Positions 1-7,841 of a stretch of 64,000 nt of DNA are shown here, one piece after another. The position numbers and the translations under genes are program-made. The DNA comes from Sinomicrobium pectinilyticum (GTDB taxonomy: Bacteria; Bacteroidota; Bacteroidia; Flavobacteriales; Flavobacteriaceae): contig NZ_RJTM01000011.1 in the NCBI RefSeq assembly GCF_003725735.1, positions 62,001 to 126,000 on the forward strand. The letters run 5' to 3'. The notes beneath the pieces are model-generated. The model worked only from the letters and a program-made list of their open reading frames with translations, had not been told where the DNA came from and made no database searches. How positions within the stretch are numbered: the first letter of the stretch is position 1; the number at the start of each line of letters is the position of its first letter.

Positions 1-114
1 GATTTCCGTTTTGGAAGAAGTGTAATCTTTATGGTTTTCAAAACCTGCCTGTTCCAACTGTTCCCATAACAGCGGGTGATTGCTGTCTATATGTAATATC
101 GTTGCTTTTTTCAA
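1..114 (-). CDS. 2-hydroxyacid / D-3-phosphoglycerate dehydrogenase-like protein, N-terminus only
   Basis: The reverse strand reads as an open frame beginning KKATILHIDSNHPLLWEQLE and running off the left edge. This resembles the N-terminus of the NAD-dependent 2-hydroxyacid dehydrogenases that often lie divergently from rpsP in Flavobacteriaceae (from memory of the family). No in-frame ATG exists before the upstream stop, so TTG at 112-114 is the most plausible start. Only 38 residues are visible: neither the NAD-binding nor the catalytic region can be inspected, so substrate cannot be stated. Confidence 0.6.
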   Translation of the reverse strand, partial: MKKATILHIDSNHPLLWEQLEQAGFENHKDYTSSKTEI

Positions 115-231
115 GACCTTATTTTTATATATGATTTGATGAAGGACGCTTCAAAATTAGATTTTTTAGCGCGAAAAAGTAATGTCCTAAAAGAAAATAA
201 ATTATAGGGTCGGGATACGGCAAAAAATCAT

Positions 232-239
232 TATATTTG
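232..239 (+). promoter_or_regulatory. rpsP operon promoter, -7 box
   Basis: TATATTTG matches the Bacteroidota primary sigma -7 consensus TAnnTTTG. No clear TTG/TTTG -33 element is found 19-21 bp upstream, so the assignment rests on the -7 box and its position about 70 bp before rpsP. Confidence 0.5.
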
Positions 240-243
240 CACC

Positions 244-293
244 CTCCTTTTTGTAAGGAGTATTTGTAATTAATAACCGGGGTCGGGAACCCC
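244..293 (+). promoter_or_regulatory. rpsP 5' leader with two hairpins
   Basis: The leader between the predicted transcription start and rpsP holds two perfect short stems: CTCCTT/AAGGAG at 244-260 (5-nt loop) and GGGGT/ACCCC at 279-293 (5-nt loop). Neither is followed by a U tract, so these are not terminators. A role in autogenous control by S16 or in mRNA stability is possible but unproven. Confidence 0.35.
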
Positions 294-309
294 ATATAAT
301 TAATGTATT

Positions 310-870
310 ATGCCTGTAAGAATTAGATTGCAAAGACACGGTAGAAAAGGAAAGCCTTTTTATTGGATTGTAGCTGCGGATTCACGTGCTAAAAGAGATG
401 GTAAGTTTCTTGAGAAACTGGGGACTTATAATCCCAACACTAATCCTGCACAGATAGAGCTCGATGTGGACGGTTCTGTAAAATGGTTGCAAAATGGTGC
501 TCAACCTTCGGAAACTGCCAAAAGGATTCTTTCCTACAAAGGAGTGTTACTTAAAAAACACCTACTTGGCGGAGTGAAGAAAGGGGCATTGACCCAGGAA
601 GAAGCGGAAGCCAAATTTGAAGCATGGCTGGAAGAAAAGACCGGAAAGGTCTCTGAAAAGACCGAAGGGTTGGCCAAAGCTAAGGAAGAAGCAAAAGCAA
701 AAGCATTAGAAGCGGAAAGAGAGATCAGCGAGAAGCGAAAAGCAGAAGCTGTACAGGATGAAGCTCCTGAAGAGGAAGTAGTGGAAGAAACTGCACCTGA
801 AGCAGAAGCTGAGGCTGCGGCAGAGACCGGCGAAGAAGCCGCTGAAGAGAACAAGGAAGCTGCGGAGTAG
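310..870 (+). CDS. rpsP: 30S ribosomal protein S16
   Basis: The first ~80 residues are canonical S16 ([20 protein letters not shown] start, SETAKRIL and [12 protein letters not shown] segments). At 186 aa it is more than twice the length of E. coli S16. The extra ~85-residue tail is low-complexity Ala/Glu/Lys and probably disordered; such tails are usual in Bacteroidota S16. It is followed 15 bp later by rimM, forming the classic rpsP-rimM ribosome assembly pair. The ATG follows an A/T-rich leader without a Shine-Dalgarno, as is normal in this phylum. Confidence 0.97.
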   Translation: MPVRIRLQRHGRKGKPFYWIVAADSRAKRDGKFLEKLGTYNPNTNPAQIELDVDGSVKWLQNGAQPSETAKRILSYKGVLLKKHLLGGVKKGALTQEEAEAKFEAWLEEKTGKVSEKTEGLAKAKEEAKAKALEAEREISEKRKAEAVQDEAPEEEVVEETAPEAEAEAAAETGEEAAEENKEAAE

Positions 871-885
871 TTAAATTTGGAAGGG

Positions 886-1410
886 ATGAAGAAAGAAGAT
901 TGCTTCTATCTCGGAAAAATTGTCAAGAAATACAGCTTTAAGGGTGAGGTGCTGGTAAAACTGGATACCGATGAACCCGAATTGTACGAAAATCTGGAAT
1001 CAGTGTTCATAGCCATAGGCCATGACCTGGTTCCTTTTTTTATTGAAGAATCATCCCTGCATAAGTCCGACCTGTTGAGGCTTCGGCTAGAAGATGTTAC
1101 TACCGAAGAAGATGCGGATGCCCTGATGAAGACGGAACTTTACCTTCCGTTGACCGCATTACCCAAGCTTTCCGGGAACAAATTTTACTTTCACGAAATC
1201 ATAGGTTTTACGGTGGAAGATAAAAATTTCGGAAAAGTGGGGATTGTTAAAGGGGTGAACGATACTACGGCCCAATCCCTCTTTCTGATAGACCGGGAGG
1301 ATAAGGAAATACTTATTCCTATGAACGATGAGTTCGTGGAAAAAATAGACCGGGATAAGCGTACGATCACAGTAAATACTCCTGAGGGTCTGATAGAACT
1401 GTACTTATAA
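886..1410 (+). CDS. rimM: 16S rRNA processing protein RimM
   Basis: RimM binds S19 in the 30S head and helps late small-subunit maturation. The 174-aa product starts MKKEDCFYLGKIVKKYSFKG, the typical N-terminal RimM barrel, and ends with a PRC-barrel segment (ILIPMNDEFVEKID). An in-frame TTG at 877 would add three residues (MEG), but ATG at 886 fits the family N-terminus better and is chosen here. It directly follows rpsP, as in many bacteria, and is probably co-transcribed with it. Confidence 0.95.
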   Translation: MKKEDCFYLGKIVKKYSFKGEVLVKLDTDEPELYENLESVFIAIGHDLVPFFIEESSLHKSDLLRLRLEDVTTEEDADALMKTELYLPLTALPKLSGNKFYFHEIIGFTVEDKNFGKVGIVKGVNDTTAQSLFLIDREDKEILIPMNDEFVEKIDRDKRTITVNTPEGLIELYL

Positions 1411-1500
1411 CTTGTCAAAGTTTTTTCGATAATTTTTCCGGTGTAGCCCGGTGCTTTATGCAAAAGGGCGGTTATTTTCGAACGGACTAAATTTCCGCAT

Positions 1501-2226
1501 ATGTCTGATAAGCCATTTCATTTTAAAGAATTTTCCCTGTCCCAGGACAAATGCGCCATGAAAGTAGGGACTGATGGTGTGCTGCTAGGTGCATGGGCCG
1601 ATATCTCCGGAAACCCTTTTTCCATCCTGGATATAGGAGCGGGTACGGGACTGATAGCACTAATGCTGGCACAACGCAGCGGTGCGGAGCTGATAGATGC
1701 CCTGGAGATAGATGAGGCAGCATATGAACAGTGTATGGAAAATTTTGAAAATTCACCGTGGAACGATCGGTTGTTTTGCTATCATGCTTCACTGGATGAG
1801 TTTGCGGAAGAAATAGAAGATACTTATGACCTTATAGTCTCCAACCCTCCCTTTTTTACAGAGAACGTCCCTTCCGGCTATAGGCAAAGGGATATGGCAC
1901 GGGCCGCGATTTCCCTTCCTTTCGAAGAATTGCTGGAATCCGTATCCCGGTTACTTTCCGGAGAAGGCAGTTTCCATGTTATCCTCCCTTATAAAGAAGA
2001 AGAAAGCTTTAAGGAGATGGCGGGTAAGCAGGGGCTGTTCCCGTACCGCATAACCCGGGTCCGGGGTTCGGAAGAGAAAGGGAAGACTGCAGTTAAAAGG
2101 TCTCTTTTGTCATTTTCTTTTGAAGAGAAGGAAGTGAAAATCGATGAGCTTGTCATTGAGAAGGAAAGACATCAGTACACGGAACAATATATAAATCTTA
2201 CCCGCGATTTTTACCTGAAAATGTAA
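1501..2226 (+). CDS. trmN: tRNA1(Val) (adenine(37)-N6)-methyltransferase (TrmN/YfiC-like)
   Basis: A 241-aa class I SAM-dependent methyltransferase. The SAM-binding motif DIGAGTG is at residues 44-50, and the N6-adenine/amino-methylating motif NPPFF at 115-119. The N-terminal FKEFSLSQDKCAMKVGTDGVLLGAW is characteristic of the YfiC/TrmN family, which methylates A37 of tRNA-Val. It lies 90 bp after rimM on the same strand, consistent with a translation and RNA-modification neighbourhood. Exact tRNA target is inferred from family membership. Confidence 0.88.
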   Translation: MSDKPFHFKEFSLSQDKCAMKVGTDGVLLGAWADISGNPFSILDIGAGTGLIALMLAQRSGAELIDALEIDEAAYEQCMENFENSPWNDRLFCYHASLDEFAEEIEDTYDLIVSNPPFFTENVPSGYRQRDMARAAISLPFEELLESVSRLLSGEGSFHVILPYKEEESFKEMAGKQGLFPYRITRVRGSEEKGKTAVKRSLLSFSFEEKEVKIDELVIEKERHQYTEQYINLTRDFYLKM

Positions 2227-2274
2227 GTCCGGAACTCTTTGTCCTTCCGGCGGAATTTCTAATTTTCGTTTTAA

Positions 2275-2282
2275 TATATTTG
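2275..2282 (+). promoter_or_regulatory. lacI-type gene promoter, -7 box
   Basis: TATATTTG fits the Bacteroidota -7 consensus and lies 68 bp before the LacI-family start. No copy of the palindrome seen at 3647 and 7757 occurs in this upstream region, so autoregulation through that site is not supported. Confidence 0.4.
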
Positions 2283-2350
2283 TGGCGAATTTGTTAAAAA
2301 AACGGCAAAATAAGAGGAGCCGTGTTTTTTGAATAAGCATAAATAAAAAA

Positions 2351-3388
2351 ATGAAAAACAAACGAACCATCCGGGATATAGCAAATGAACTTCAGCTATC
2401 CATTACTACGGTTTCCCTGGTGCTTAACGGAAAAGCCAGGGAGAACAGGATCAGCCAGGAAGTGATAGACCGGGTATTAAAGTTTGTCAAGGAAGTGGAT
2501 TACAGGCCCAATCATTTCGCCAGGAGCCTGAGGAACGGGAAGTCGAAGATCATAGCTTTCATGGCAGAAGATATATCCAATCCCTTTTTTTCCAGTATTG
2601 CAAGGCTTATTGAGGACAGTGCCAACAACAGCGGATACAAGATTGTTTATTGCAGTACGGAAAATAATGCAGAAAAAACCCGGGAACTTATAAAGACCTT
2701 TAAAGACAGAAGAGTAGACGCCTATATTATTACCCCGACAGAAGGTATCGAAAAGGAAATAGAAAACCTGGTTGCCAACAGGGTGCCTCTTATGCTGTTC
2801 GACCGGTATTTTGCCGGACTTTCTACCGGATATGTGGTGATAGACAATGAACAAAGTACCCGGAATGCTATTCGGCATCTCATAGAGCAGGGGTATGAGA
2901 AGATAGGCTTTGTTACGCTCGATTCTACCCAAACCCAGATGTCCGGCCGTTATCTTGGTTATGTCAACGCCCTGGAAGCATCAGGTCTCCCACAGTTTGT
3001 TCTGCGGATCCCCTATGGCAGTACAGAGTCTTTTATCGTAAATGCCGTTATGGAATTTTTATCGGAGCACAAGGAAATAGACAGTCTGTTCTTTTCGTCA
3101 AATTACCTGGGAGTAGGCGGACTGAAAGCAGTGAGACAAAAGAATTTATCTATCCCCGGGGATATCGGAGTCATTGCTTTTGACGATAGTGAAGTTTTCA
3201 GGATGCATACGCCGGCGATAACTACTGTTACCCAGCCGGTAGAGGAAATATCCCATAAGTTGGTGGAAAGTATACTGCACCAATTGATGCAGGAAGAAGC
3301 TGCCGGGGATATCCTTAGAAATGAAATTGAATTATCCGCTAGGCTAGTGGTAAGGGAATCGTCTTCGGGAAAGAAGAAACCCGTATAA
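2351..3388 (+). CDS. LacI/GalR-family transcriptional regulator of the mannosidase PUL
   Basis: 345 aa. The N-terminal LacI helix-turn-helix is at residues ~5-26 (TIRDIANELQLSITTVSLVL), followed by the hinge helix region (YRPNHFARSLRNGKS). The rest is a periplasmic-binding-protein-like sensor domain (IIAFMAEDISNPFF, VIAFDDSEV). The family binds inverted repeats with a central CpG and is released or activated by a sugar. Two such palindromes lie downstream at 3647-3664 and 7757-7774, before the GH43 and susC genes. The gene therefore probably controls this PUL. The inducer is unknown; mannose or a mannoside is an inference. Confidence 0.92.
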   Translation: MKNKRTIRDIANELQLSITTVSLVLNGKARENRISQEVIDRVLKFVKEVDYRPNHFARSLRNGKSKIIAFMAEDISNPFFSSIARLIEDSANNSGYKIVYCSTENNAEKTRELIKTFKDRRVDAYIITPTEGIEKEIENLVANRVPLMLFDRYFAGLSTGYVVIDNEQSTRNAIRHLIEQGYEKIGFVTLDSTQTQMSGRYLGYVNALEASGLPQFVLRIPYGSTESFIVNAVMEFLSEHKEIDSLFFSSNYLGVGGLKAVRQKNLSIPGDIGVIAFDDSEVFRMHTPAITTVTQPVEEISHKLVESILHQLMQEEAAGDILRNEIELSARLVVRESSSGKKKPV

Positions 3389-3447
3389 AGTTTTTTATTC
3401 TTAATGTTTTCCGGGCAGCTATTATCCTGTATTTATGCGGGTTTTTT
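3377..3447 (+). terminator. Long-loop intrinsic terminator after the LacI gene
   Basis: A 13-bp stem pairs 3377-3389 (AAACCCGTATAAA, overlapping the stop codon) with 3432-3444 (one G-U pair) and is followed by a short T run. The ~42-nt loop is unusually long, so efficiency is uncertain. Confidence 0.45.
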
Positions 3448-3527
3448 CCCAATAAAATATTTGCCTGTTTTCTATTTATCCTCGCACTTTATTGATTTTT
3501 ATGTAAAAAAAACACCTGTACTTTGCC

Positions 3528-3555
3528 AGATAGATTTTTTTTCGTAAAATAGCAC
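3528..3555 (+). repeat. 28-bp direct repeat, copy 1 (upstream of GH43 gene)
   Basis: These 28 bases are identical to 7659-7686 upstream of susC. They consist of AGATAGA, eight T, then CGTAAAATAGCAC. TTTGC also precedes both copies with one intervening base. It is the only obvious similarity between the two upstream regions apart from the LacI-type palindrome ~92 bp further on. It may be a shared promoter or 5'-UTR element; the stretch 3389-3756 holds no gene. Confidence 0.7.
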
Positions 3556-3646
3556 GATGAATGTTTAGTCAGCCTCCTTTGTTGACAAAGACGCAAGATG
3601 CGAAAAGACAGGAAACACCATAAAATTGCAAAATTTTCCAAAGCTA

Positions 3647-3664
3647 CGCTAAATCGTTTTAGCA
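3647..3664 (+). promoter_or_regulatory. LacI-type operator, copy 1
   Basis: CGCTAAATCGTTTTAGCA is an imperfect palindrome differing at two positions from the perfect palindrome at 7757-7774. The central CpG and A/T-rich arms are typical of LacI-family operators. It lies 93 bp before the GH43 start. The binding protein is inferred to be the LacI-family product at 2351-3388. Confidence 0.7.
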
Positions 3665-3756
3665 TGTTTTTTATGCCAAATGTCCGGTATGGAGTGGAAG
3701 TTTTTTAATATTATGAGGAGGTTTAAAGGTCATATAACTGCAAAAAATAACAGATT

Positions 3757-4743
3757 TTGAAATACACAGTACTTTTTTGCCTATTCCTCATTTCGGGGTT
3801 TTCGATAAACGCCCAGGAAGGGGCGGCAAATCCGGTTCACAATAACAACCCCGTTTTTGAAGGGTGGTATGCCGATCCGGAAGGGATTATATTTGATAAT
3901 AAGTACTGGATCTACCCTACATACTCCGCACCTTATGACAAACAGGTCTTTTTTGATGCATTTTCTTCTCCGGACCTGGTGCACTGGACAAAACATGAAA
4001 AAGTACTGGATACAACTTCGGTGAAATGGGCGAAGAGAGCTGTTTGGGCACCTTCCATTATCAAAAAGGGCGATAAGTATTTTTTGTTTTTCGGGGCCAA
4101 TGATATCCAGAGTGATGAGGAGTACGGTGGTATCGGCGTTGCAGTTGCATCGCGGCCGGAAGGTCCGTTTAAAGACTATCTGGGAAAACCGCTTATTGAT
4201 AAATTCCACAATGGTGCACAACCCATAGACCAGTTTGTATTCCGTGATGCGGACGGAAAACACTATCTTATTTACGGTGGATGGAAGCACTGCAACATAG
4301 CACAGCTCAATGATGATTTCACCGGTTTTATTCCTTTTGAGAATGGAGAAATTTTTCGGGAAATTACCCCGGAGAATTATGTGGAAGGGCCTTTTATGTT
4401 CATCCGTGACGGAAAGTATTATTTCATGTGGTCCGAAGGAGGGTGGACAGGTCCGGATTACAGTGTGGCCTATGCCATTGCCGATTCTCCGATGGGGCCT
4501 TTTAAGCGTATTGATAAAATATTGCAACAGGATATGGATATTGCCACCGGTGCCGGCCACCATTCGGTGATCAAAGTTCCCCGAAAAGACCGATGGTATA
4601 TTGTTTATCACCGGCGGCCATTGGATGAAACCGACAGGAACTCCAGGGAAACCTGCATTGATGAGATGCATTTTGATGATAACGGATTTATCCTTCCGGT
4701 TAAGATCACCGTTGAAGGGGTAAAAAGTGATCCGTTGGAATGA
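3757..4743 (+). CDS. Secreted glycoside hydrolase, GH43-like
   Basis: 328 aa with a Sec signal peptide (residues 1-19, ending SINA). The five-bladed beta-propeller GH43 signature is present: catalytic base Asp40 in WYADPEG, pKa-modulating Asp158 in QPIDQF, and acid Glu210 in YVEGPF. GH43 enzymes cleave arabinofuranosides, xylosides or galactofuranosides; this subfamily cannot be fixed by eye. No in-frame ATG is available near the signal peptide, so TTG at 3757 is taken as start. It is preceded by a LacI-type operator and followed by the GMC oxidoreductase gene 71 bp later. In a mannan-type locus it may remove furanose side chains (inference). Confidence 0.82.
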   Translation: MKYTVLFCLFLISGFSINAQEGAANPVHNNNPVFEGWYADPEGIIFDNKYWIYPTYSAPYDKQVFFDAFSSPDLVHWTKHEKVLDTTSVKWAKRAVWAPSIIKKGDKYFLFFGANDIQSDEEYGGIGVAVASRPEGPFKDYLGKPLIDKFHNGAQPIDQFVFRDADGKHYLIYGGWKHCNIAQLNDDFTGFIPFENGEIFREITPENYVEGPFMFIRDGKYYFMWSEGGWTGPDYSVAYAIADSPMGPFKRIDKILQQDMDIATGAGHHSVIKVPRKDRWYIVYHRRPLDETDRNSRETCIDEMHFDDNGFILPVKITVEGVKSDPLE

Positions 4744-4814
4744 GCAGCTGTTAAGACGATTAAAAAGCATAGAATTACTAACCAGTTTAATTGAAGACCC
4801 GTAAAAAATAGAGA

Positions 4815-6557
4815 ATGTCGTTTCAGATTAAAGAACAGACCAAGACCTACGATATATGTATTGTAGGCTCCGGTGCCGGGGGAGGTATGGCAGCCCATGT
4901 CCTTTCGGAAGCCGGATTTAAAATAGCGCTGATGGAAGCGGGGCCACATTTCGATCCTGCCAATGCGGAGCAACGTACACAATTGCGATGGCCATGGGAG
5001 TCTCCCAGGCGTGGCGCAGGAACAGTAAGACCTTTCGGTGATTTTGATATGGCTTACGGGGGCTGGGAGATAGATGGAGAACCCTATACCAAAGAGCAGG
5101 GAACAGAGTTCGACTGGTTCCGTTCGCGTATGCTAGGAGGAAGAACCAATCACTGGGGACGCATATCCCTCCGTTTCGGTCCGCTCGATTTTAAGCGCAA
5201 AGACTTTGATGGCAAAGGTGATAACTGGCCTATCGGTTATGATGATGTGAAACCTTATTACGATAAGGTGGATAAAATGATAGGGGTATTCGGTACCAGG
5301 GAAAATATACCTAATGAGCCCGATGGTTACTTTCTGCCTCCTCCCAAGCCGAGGTTACACGAATTGTATATTAAAAAAGGAGCGCAAAAGGTAGGTGTGC
5401 CTATGATCCCCTCCAGGCTTTCGATCCTTACCAAAAGGATAAACAACAAACGAGGGGCCTGCTTTTTTTGTAATCAATGTTCCCGTTCGTGCAGTGTTTA
5501 TGGCGACTTTTCTTCGTCTTCCGTCCTGGTAAATCCGGCGATGGAGACCGGAAACGTGGATCTCTATGTCAATGCCATGGTACGTGAGGTGCTCACCAAT
5601 GATGAGGGACGGGCTACCGGGGTCTCTTATGTAAACAAGGAGGATCTTCAGGAATATACATTAAAGGCAAAAGTGGTCATCATGGCTGCCAGCGCCTGTA
5701 GTTCCGCAAGGATATTATTAAATTCCAAATCGGCGGCACACCCTAACGGGCTGGCTAATTCCAGCGATCTTGTCGGTAAATACCTGCACGATTCTACCGG
5801 GGCTTCCCGAATGGGGTTAATTCCGTCCCTCCTGGACAGAAAGCGTTACAACGAAGATGGTGTAGGCGGAATGCACCTGTATACTCCATGGTGGCTTAAC
5901 GACAGTAAGAATCTCGGTTTTACCAGAGGGTATCATATAGAATACTGGGGTGGTATGGGCATGCCGGCTTATGGATTTGGTTTCGGTATGGAAAAAATGA
6001 ATGGCCAGGTTCCCGGAAAAGACGGGAAGATGAAAAAAGCAGGCGGATACGGCCTGGATTTCAAAAATGATCTTCGCAGGTTCTACGGGGCTACTTTCGG
6101 CATGGCCGGAAGGGGGGAAAGCATTCCGAGAAAAGACAACTTTTGTGAGATCGACCAGAATGTAGTGGATAAATATGGTATTCCCGTATTGAAATTTCAT
6201 TACAAATGGTCCGATGAAGAGCGGAAACAGGCGCAGCATATGCACGATACGTTCGAAGAGGTAATCCATTCGATGGGTGGAATTGCCCTGGGGGACAGGC
6301 CCGGTGCGGAAACCGATTACGGTCTGGAAAACCCGGGAAGGATCATACATGAAGTAGGGACCACCCGTATGGGGGATGATCCCAAAACATCAGTAGTTAA
6401 CAGGTACAACCAGGCACACGATGTTCCCAATCTTTTTGTAGTGGACGGAGGCCCTTTTGTGTCCCAGGCAGACAAAAATCCTACCTGGACTATTTTGGCA
6501 CTGGCCTGGAGAGCATCGGATTACCTGAAGGAAGAAATGAAAAGAATGAATATTTAG
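4815..6557 (+). CDS. GMC-family FAD oxidoreductase with Cys cluster (sugar dehydrogenase-like)
   Basis: 580 aa. The N-terminal FAD-binding motif is GSGAGGGMAAHVL (residues 18-30), and the GMC C-terminal active-site His and Asn regions are IIHEVGTTRMG and DKNPTWTI. Residues 216-226 carry C-x2-C-x2-C-x3-C (ACFFCNQCSRSC). Bacterial FAD-dependent glucose dehydrogenase large subunits have a comparable Cys-rich insertion binding a 3Fe-4S cluster, so electron transfer out of the enzyme is plausible. No signal peptide is seen; the partner at 6689 carries one. Related GMC/subunit-3 pairs oxidise sugars or glycosides at the periplasmic side. Substrate is unknown, but the setting suggests a released sugar. 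Confidence 0.85.
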   Translation: MSFQIKEQTKTYDICIVGSGAGGGMAAHVLSEAGFKIALMEAGPHFDPANAEQRTQLRWPWESPRRGAGTVRPFGDFDMAYGGWEIDGEPYTKEQGTEFDWFRSRMLGGRTNHWGRISLRFGPLDFKRKDFDGKGDNWPIGYDDVKPYYDKVDKMIGVFGTRENIPNEPDGYFLPPPKPRLHELYIKKGAQKVGVPMIPSRLSILTKRINNKRGACFFCNQCSRSCSVYGDFSSSSVLVNPAMETGNVDLYVNAMVREVLTNDEGRATGVSYVNKEDLQEYTLKAKVVIMAASACSSARILLNSKSAAHPNGLANSSDLVGKYLHDSTGASRMGLIPSLLDRKRYNEDGVGGMHLYTPWWLNDSKNLGFTRGYHIEYWGGMGMPAYGFGFGMEKMNGQVPGKDGKMKKAGGYGLDFKNDLRRFYGATFGMAGRGESIPRKDNFCEIDQNVVDKYGIPVLKFHYKWSDEERKQAQHMHDTFEEVIHSMGGIALGDRPGAETDYGLENPGRIIHEVGTTRMGDDPKTSVVNRYNQAHDVPNLFVVDGGPFVSQADKNPTWTILALAWRASDYLKEEMKRMNI

Positions 6558-6605
6558 CTAATGAGAGAATGAGCCAATTTGATAATGAGTTAATAAAAAC
6601 ATATT

Positions 6606-6641
6606 TTCCCCTTTTGGGGAGATGTCGCAGACAGAGGGAGA
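6606..6641 (+). repeat. Short intergenic palindromic element
   Basis: The 131-bp gap between the GMC gene and its partner contains the hairpin CCCC-TTTT-GGGG, followed by GATGTCGCAGACAGAGGGAG. The layout resembles short dispersed intergenic repeats seen in other Bacteroidota genomes. No second copy is present in this window, so repeat status is tentative. Confidence 0.25.
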
Positions 6642-6688
6642 TAATTTCCCATCCCAAACTCATCAACTCCCCAACTAGAAACTAAAAA

Positions 6689-7393
6689 ATGGACAGAAGA
6701 GAAACAATTAAAACGCTGGTAATAGGAGGTGTAGCCTCCGGGTTCATGCTTCACGGATGTGTGCCCGTAGAAGAAAAGAAGGAAGAAGCCACCCCGCAGC
6801 CTGCAGATAATGGTAAGGGTTACGGACGTACTCCGGAAGAAGCGGCACGCGATGCGGAACTGAACGGAAAAACCTTCTTTACCGAGCACGAAATGGCAAC
6901 AATTGCCGTATTGGCGGATATCATCATTCCCGCCGACGATACTTCAGGCTCTGCAACCGAGGCCGGTGTCCCGGAATTCATAGAGTTTATTGTTAAGGAT
7001 ATTCCTGAACACCAAGTGCCGCTACGGGGTGGGCTGATGTGGTTGGACCGTGAAAGCGGTCAGAGATATAACAAACAGATTGTATCCTGCTCGGCAGAAG
7101 AAAGGGAAAACATAGTGAAGGATATAGCCTATCCGGAAGAAGTGATCCCGGAGCTTAAACAGGGAGCAGTTTTCTTTTCGAGGATAAGAAACCTGGTTGC
7201 CACCGGATTCTATACCAGCCAGATAGGCATAAAAGACCTCGGCTATGTGGGGAATACTCCTAATGTCTGGGATGGAGTGCCGCAGGATGTTCTGGATAAA
7301 CACGGAATGGCTTATGATGAGAAGATGTTGCAAAACAGCATTAAACCGGAAGACAGGGGAGAAATTATGGATTGGGAGAACTACAATGTATAG
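6689..7393 (+). CDS. Gluconate 2-dehydrogenase subunit 3 family protein
   Basis: 234 aa. The N-terminus has twin arginines (DRRETIKTLVIGG) and a Cys at HGC, so it is a Tat-type and/or lipoprotein signal. The body matches the subunit 3/gamma family that escorts GMC dehydrogenases across the membrane (FFTEHEMATIAVLADIIIPADD). In characterised glucose and gluconate dehydrogenases the small subunit supplies the Tat signal for the FAD subunit. Here it lies 131 bp downstream of the GMC gene that itself lacks a signal, consistent with that piggy-back export. A cytochrome c subunit, often the third partner, is not found nearby. Confidence 0.82.
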   Translation: MDRRETIKTLVIGGVASGFMLHGCVPVEEKKEEATPQPADNGKGYGRTPEEAARDAELNGKTFFTEHEMATIAVLADIIIPADDTSGSATEAGVPEFIEFIVKDIPEHQVPLRGGLMWLDRESGQRYNKQIVSCSAEERENIVKDIAYPEEVIPELKQGAVFFSRIRNLVATGFYTSQIGIKDLGYVGNTPNVWDGVPQDVLDKHGMAYDEKMLQNSIKPEDRGEIMDWENYNV

Positions 7394-7455
7394 GTAGTAT
7401 AACAACTCCCCCTCCTTTTGTCTTAAATTTTTTCATGTTTTAGATTGTTGTACGA

Positions 7456-7490
7456 AAGTCCGTCGCAGGAAAACCTGCGGCTGGCTTTTT
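7456..7490 (+). terminator. Intrinsic terminator after the oxidoreductase pair
   Basis: Outer stem AAGTC/GGCTT and inner perfect stem CGCAGG/CCTGCG with an AAAA loop, followed by a T run. It separates the GH43-GMC-subunit 3 unit from susCD. Confidence 0.8.
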
Positions 7491-7658
7491 CTATGTCTGG
7501 GCTGAGGGTAATTCGTACTTTTCCTGTGTGCAAAACATCTTTTTACTCCGTTAAAATAACAGATCTTACCGGGAATTAATTAAAAATGCAAAAACGAAAA
7601 CCGTGGATTTAACATTTAAATTTTACAGACCTAATAAATAAACAAGTCTTTTTTTGCG

Positions 7659-7686
7659 AGATAGATTTTTTTTCGTAAAATAGCAC
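7659..7686 (+). repeat. 28-bp direct repeat, copy 2 (upstream of susC)
   Basis: Identical over 28 bases to 3528-3555. Copy 2 is followed at once by an extra inverted repeat, TAGCAC-C-GTGCTA (7681-7693), that copy 1 lacks. The repeat starts 98 bp before the operator palindrome here and 119 bp before it in copy 1. The region 7491-7841 contains no gene. Confidence 0.7.
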
Positions 7687-7756
7687 CGTGCTAATAAAAT
7701 GTTAATTTTTGGTTTTAGTGTCGGGTACTGAAAAGGCACTAAAATTTTTATCAGAT

Positions 7757-7774
7757 CGCTAAAACGTTTTAGCG
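7757..7774 (+). promoter_or_regulatory. LacI-type operator, copy 2 (perfect palindrome)
   Basis: CGCTAAAACGTTTTAGCG is a perfect 18-bp palindrome with central CpG, 67 bp before the susC start. It matches 16 of 18 positions of the site before the GH43 gene. Together the two sites define a local regulon for the LacI-family protein at 2351-3388 (inference). Confidence 0.8.
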
Positions 7775-7841
7775 TATTTATCCAAAATATGCCAAAAACG
7801 GGGGTAGCCAAAAAACTTAATTCTAAACTAAATCAGCATTC

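Noticed and set aside
310-870. Possible frameshift or fusion explaining the long S16 protein
   Set aside because: The Ala/Glu/Lys-rich extension is continuous in frame and is a known feature of Bacteroidota S16 proteins.
3781-4770. Long open frame (329 codons) on the minus strand over the GH43 gene
   Set aside because: Shadow of the GH43 coding sequence: composition is skewed, no family resemblance, and the plus-strand gene has signal peptide and catalytic motifs.
7735-7750. GGCACTAAAATTTTTA resembling the sigma-54-like promoters at 37913 and 38823
   Set aside because: No C at the -12 position and no TTACACA boxes upstream; the region is explained by LacI-type elements.
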